A stretch of 8,010 nucleotides of DNA from positions 1 to 8,010 of the forward strand of contig JAKAGH010000141.1 in the NCBI GenBank assembly GCA_021817645.1, read 5' to 3'. The DNA is from Deltaproteobacteria bacterium (GTDB lineage Bacteria > Desulfobacterota > Desulfobaccia > Desulfobaccales > 0-14-0-80-60-11). Under the pieces are notes generated by a model. That model was not told the DNA's origin, did not search any database, and saw nothing but the letters and a program-made list of their open reading frames with translations. The translations under genes were made by a program, and so were the position numbers. Positions within the stretch are counted from its first letter, which is position 1; the number at the start of each line of letters is the position of its first letter. Positions 5,574 through 8,010 of this stretch are shown one piece after another.

Positions 5574-6119
5574 TCAGACAAACGGCTCCCCGGCCCCTGC
5601 CGGCAGCGGCACGTCAAACGCAAAGATGACCCCGGCGATCATCTGGTAAAAGCCGCACAGCACCACCAGTTCAATCAGCCCTTGCAGGCCGAGATGGGCG
5701 AGCAGGCGGTCCTGAAGATCCTGGGGAAGGGAGCGTCTGGCCAGCACGTACCCGGCCGCGTCAATTGCGGCTTGTTGCATCTCAGTCAGTTTCCCTGCCT
5801 CCCTGCCGGTGCGGAGGGCCTCAAGCAGCTCCTCAGATATGCCCGCGGCCCGGGCCGGGGGAGCATGTTTCACCCACTCATACGCGGCGTTTAATTGCCG
5901 GGCGACCCAGAGAATGGTCAATTCCCGGACGTCTGCAGGGAAGGCCCCGGAGCCGAAGCGCAAATACGTCCCCAAATCGCTGATGTGCCGGGTCAACTCC
6001 GGGTGATTGAGCAGACCACGGTACATGCCGTCGATGCGGCCCCGGCGGGCCGCGAGCTCGCGGTAAAGCTCGGCCGCGGCCGGTGTCGGCGCGGCCATGG
6101 GATCAGGCAGCCGGGCCAT
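5574..6119 (-). CDS. Carboxymuconolactone decarboxylase-family protein (Glu-type, YEWxxH)
   Basis: The 181-residue helical protein belongs to the CMD family but to a different branch from the one at 688. It carries RELTILWVARQLNAAYEWVKH (from residue 65): Glu66, then Y80-E81-W82 and His85. The CxxC positions of AhpD are occupied by non-cysteine residues, as in true gamma-carboxymuconolactone decarboxylases and many uncharacterised relatives. It is thus unlikely to be a thiol peroxidase. An N-terminal helix with NHPELTRHISDLGTYLRFG is also typical. The ATG lies 12 bases after the TAA of the upstream thiamine-diphosphate enzyme, with GGGAAGG as ribosome-binding site in the gap, so the two are probably co-translated and may act in one pathway. 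The substrate is unknown; aromatic or lactone ring-cleavage chemistry is a family-based possibility only. Confidence 0.88.
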   Translation of the reverse strand: MARLPDPMAAPTPAAAELYRELAARRGRIDGMYRGLLNHPELTRHISDLGTYLRFGSGAFPADVRELTILWVARQLNAAYEWVKHAPPARAAGISEELLEALRTGREAGKLTEMQQAAIDAAGYVLARRSLPQDLQDRLLAHLGLQGLIELVVLCGFYQMIAGVIFAFDVPLPAGAGEPFV

Positions 6120-6131
6120 TAAGACCTTCCC

Positions 6132-7871
6132 TTAATCGTCATCGATCCACTCTTTTTTGGCCTGGCTGAAAGGCGTCACCGGGGTCGAAAAAGTTTTGTT
6201 GCAGCGGACATCCACCAGGAAAGGGACGCCTGCGGCCAGGGCTTGCTGAAAAACCGGGGCCAGTTCCTCGGGCCGGGAGACTGTGGCGGCCTTTAGTCCC
6301 AGGGACCGGGCAAACCCCGCCCAATCGTGCAGCGGCAATTCCGTCAGGCTCATAGGCCCGGCGCCTTCCTTCCTGGCCCGCAGCCAGACGTTGCCCAGGG
6401 CGCCGTTGTTGATCACCACGAAGACGGCCGGGAGGCCGTAGCGGGCTGCGGTCTGGACCTCCATGCCGTGCATCAGCATGCAACCGTCCCCGGTGACCAC
6501 GGCCAGAGGCCGCTCCGGCCGGGCCGCCTTGGCGCCGATGCCCGCGGGAATGGCCCAGCCCATGGGCCCCAGGTTGGTGGCGGAAATATAGGTGCGAGGC
6601 TCATAAGCATCCCAGTAATGCCCGCAAAAGGCCCGGTGCGCGCCGGAGTCCACCACCAGGACCCCGTCCCGGGGCAGAGCCCGGCGCAGTTCGTCCACCA
6701 CCCGGGCCGGATGCAGCGGCACGGCCTCGCTGGCGGTATGTGCCCCGTCATAATGGCGCGGCCCCCTGGCCTTAATCTGCTCCAGCCAGGCGCGGCGCTG
6801 GGGGCGGGAAGCCTCCAAAACCCCGGCGGCCGGGGTGTCAGCCTGGGCCAACAGGCGCAAAGCTTCCCCGCAGTCGCCGGTCACGGGCACTTGCGCGGGC
6901 CAGGTGCGGCCGATCACCTGGGGGTCGAGATCCACCTGGACCAGGGCCCGGGTGGGCAGCATGCGGCGGTCCCAGAACAGGGTGTCCCTCTGGCTCAGAC
7001 CCGAGCCCAGCACCAGCAAGACTTCCACTTCGCCGGACAAGATCGTCTCGATCGCAGGCCGGTGCCCGGCGTAGCCGAAGACGCCCAGGGATAAGCGGTG
7101 GTCCTCCGGAAAGACCCCTTTGCCCCGCAAGGTGGTGGCCACGGGGATCTCGAAACGCTCGGCTAACGCCAGGAGATCGCCGGACGCGTCCGCCTTCTCC
7201 ACCCCGGCTCCGGCCAGGGCCAAAATTCTTACCGGTGCGGTTGCCTGGGGGCCAGGGGCCAGGGTCTGCCAGAGCCTATCCATGGCCTCCAGGTCCACAA
7301 AGCGTGGGGAGTAAAGAGAACTATCCAACTTTTCCCAGGGGGCATGGACTCCGGCGCGCTGGACGTCGGTGGGTATACTGAGTTGCACCGGCCCTTGGAA
7401 ACCAGCCAGCATCCTGGTCAAGGAGGCCCGCAGATGGTGGTGGAAGAGATGGATGTGCTCCACCATCAAGGAGGACTTGGTGAGGGGATGCAGCACCGCC
7501 ACATCGTTGAGGGCTGCGGGACTGGAATCCTGAAAACCGCCCCGGCCTTCCCAATCGGTGGGCACCTGGCCCGAAACCACCAGGACGGGAGAGAAATCAC
7601 TGCGGGCCGCGGCCATAGCCGTGACCATATTGGTGATGCCTGGGCCGCCGATGGCGAAGCAGACTCCAAAACGGCCGCCGGCTCGGGCATAGCCGTCAGC
7701 CATGCAGGCCGCGCCGCCTTCATGGGCAGCCACTACCGGAGTCAGGCCCCGGGTGTCGGCCAGAGCGGGCAGGAAGGGATCGATAAGGCCCCCGGGCACC
7801 AGAAAAACATGGGTAATCCCTTCTGTCCGCAAGGCTTCCAGCAGGTATCTGGTGGCCGGAATAGCGTCCAT
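6132..7871 (-). CDS. Thiamine diphosphate-dependent enzyme, acetolactate synthase-like
   Basis: The 579-residue protein has the three-domain plan of the acetolactate synthase/pyruvate oxidase/benzoylformate decarboxylase superfamily. The PYR domain (about 5-170) has the cofactor-activating Glu51 in AHEGGAACMADGYAR and the SGQVPT...FQD segment (100-115) seen in acetolactate synthases. The central domain (about 195-330) includes RGKGVFPEDH and VLLVLGSGLSQRDT. The PP domain (about 395-560) has the ThDP/Mg motif GDG (461-463) ending in NN (488-489). Catabolic or anabolic acetolactate synthase is possible, but no regulatory subunit or branched-chain amino acid genes are nearby, so a specialised 2-oxo-acid enzyme is as likely. 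The ATG lies 9 bases after the stop of the upstream gene, with a modest GAGAAG ribosome site. The coupled CMD-family gene follows after 12 bases. Substrate is not deducible. Confidence 0.92.
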   Translation of the reverse strand: MDAIPATRYLLEALRTEGITHVFLVPGGLIDPFLPALADTRGLTPVVAAHEGGAACMADGYARAGGRFGVCFAIGGPGITNMVTAMAAARSDFSPVLVVSGQVPTDWEGRGGFQDSSPAALNDVAVLHPLTKSSLMVEHIHLFHHHLRASLTRMLAGFQGPVQLSIPTDVQRAGVHAPWEKLDSSLYSPRFVDLEAMDRLWQTLAPGPQATAPVRILALAGAGVEKADASGDLLALAERFEIPVATTLRGKGVFPEDHRLSLGVFGYAGHRPAIETILSGEVEVLLVLGSGLSQRDTLFWDRRMLPTRALVQVDLDPQVIGRTWPAQVPVTGDCGEALRLLAQADTPAAGVLEASRPQRRAWLEQIKARGPRHYDGAHTASEAVPLHPARVVDELRRALPRDGVLVVDSGAHRAFCGHYWDAYEPRTYISATNLGPMGWAIPAGIGAKAARPERPLAVVTGDGCMLMHGMEVQTAARYGLPAVFVVINNGALGNVWLRARKEGAGPMSLTELPLHDWAGFARSLGLKAATVSRPEELAPVFQQALAAGVPFLVDVRCNKTFSTPVTPFSQAKKEWIDDD

Positions 7872-7880
7872 GGCTTCTCT

Positions 7881-8009
7881 TCAGGCCAGGGTGCCCGAAG
7901 GGGACGCGGGCAGCCGCTTTTTGGAGACTCTTATTTTTTTAGCCGTTGCAAAGGGGGGCTTGACCAGGGCTTCCTTCAGCACCTCATCCATATTAGTCAC
8001 CGGCACGAA
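7881..8009 (-). CDS. C-terminal end of a probable Lon-type (S16) protease, partial
   Basis: The frame is open from the window edge and ends at TGA (7881-7883), giving 42 residues. The segment FVPVTNMDEVLKEALV resembles the last helix of Lon proteases, where a V..MDEVL..AL pattern closes the proteolytic domain. It is followed by a basic, low-complexity tail (KKIRVSKKRLP) of the kind that varies between species. The stop is 9 bases from the ATG of the thiamine-diphosphate enzyme, so the two share a transcript. With only 42 residues visible, the identification is tentative and no active-site residue can be checked. Confidence 0.5.
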   Translation of the reverse strand, partial: FVPVTNMDEVLKEALVKPPFATAKKIRVSKKRLPASPSGTLA

Positions 8010-8010
8010 T

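Overview
The window looks like chromosomal DNA of a GC-rich Gram-negative bacterium. A lineage near the former Deltaproteobacteria (Desulfobacterota) is my best guess. It rests mainly on the style of the intergenic repeats (C-rich/G-rich paired elements, AGTGATC heptamers, GTTCCCAAG hairpins) and on the gene mix, so treat it as a moderate inference only.

Layout. Plus strand, left end: the C-terminal part of a TetR-type repressor (2-343) is followed by a 344-base spacer with an inverted pair of C/G-rich repeats, a cluster of ACCGGT palindromes likely to be operators, and a GC-rich hairpin. Next is a carboxymuconolactone decarboxylase/AhpD-like protein (688-1206). A convergent intergenic region (1207-1622) holds no gene but is dense in structure: a long imperfect hairpin at 1220-1290, two inverted G-rich elements that can form quadruplexes on opposite strands, and another inverted repeat pair.

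Minus strand, from 8010 down to 1623, six co-directional genes: the C-terminal tail of a protein resembling Lon protease (7881-8009), a thiamine-diphosphate enzyme of the acetolactate synthase superfamily (6132-7871), a second, different carboxymuconolactone decarboxylase-family protein (5574-6119), two tandem CNNM/CBS/CorC-type membrane transport proteins (4236-5495 and about 2779-4014), and larC of nickel-pincer cofactor synthesis (1623-2801). Gaps of 9 and 12 bases join the first three, and larC overlaps the upstream CorC gene by 23 bases. The two CorC genes are separated by about 220 bases of compound repeats, so the block may be more than one transcription unit.

How they may work together: the TetR/CMD unit looks like a small autoregulated stress or electrophile response module. 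The ThDP enzyme and its coupled CMD protein may act in one pathway with an unknown substrate. The two CorC proteins probably handle divalent cations (Mg, Co), and larC, co-translated with one of them, inserts nickel into the lactate-racemase-type cofactor. That gives a loose metal-homeostasis theme. No complete novel system is evident. The best leads are the operator cluster, the ThDP-CMD pair, the CorC gene with no canonical start codon, and the structured intergenic elements.
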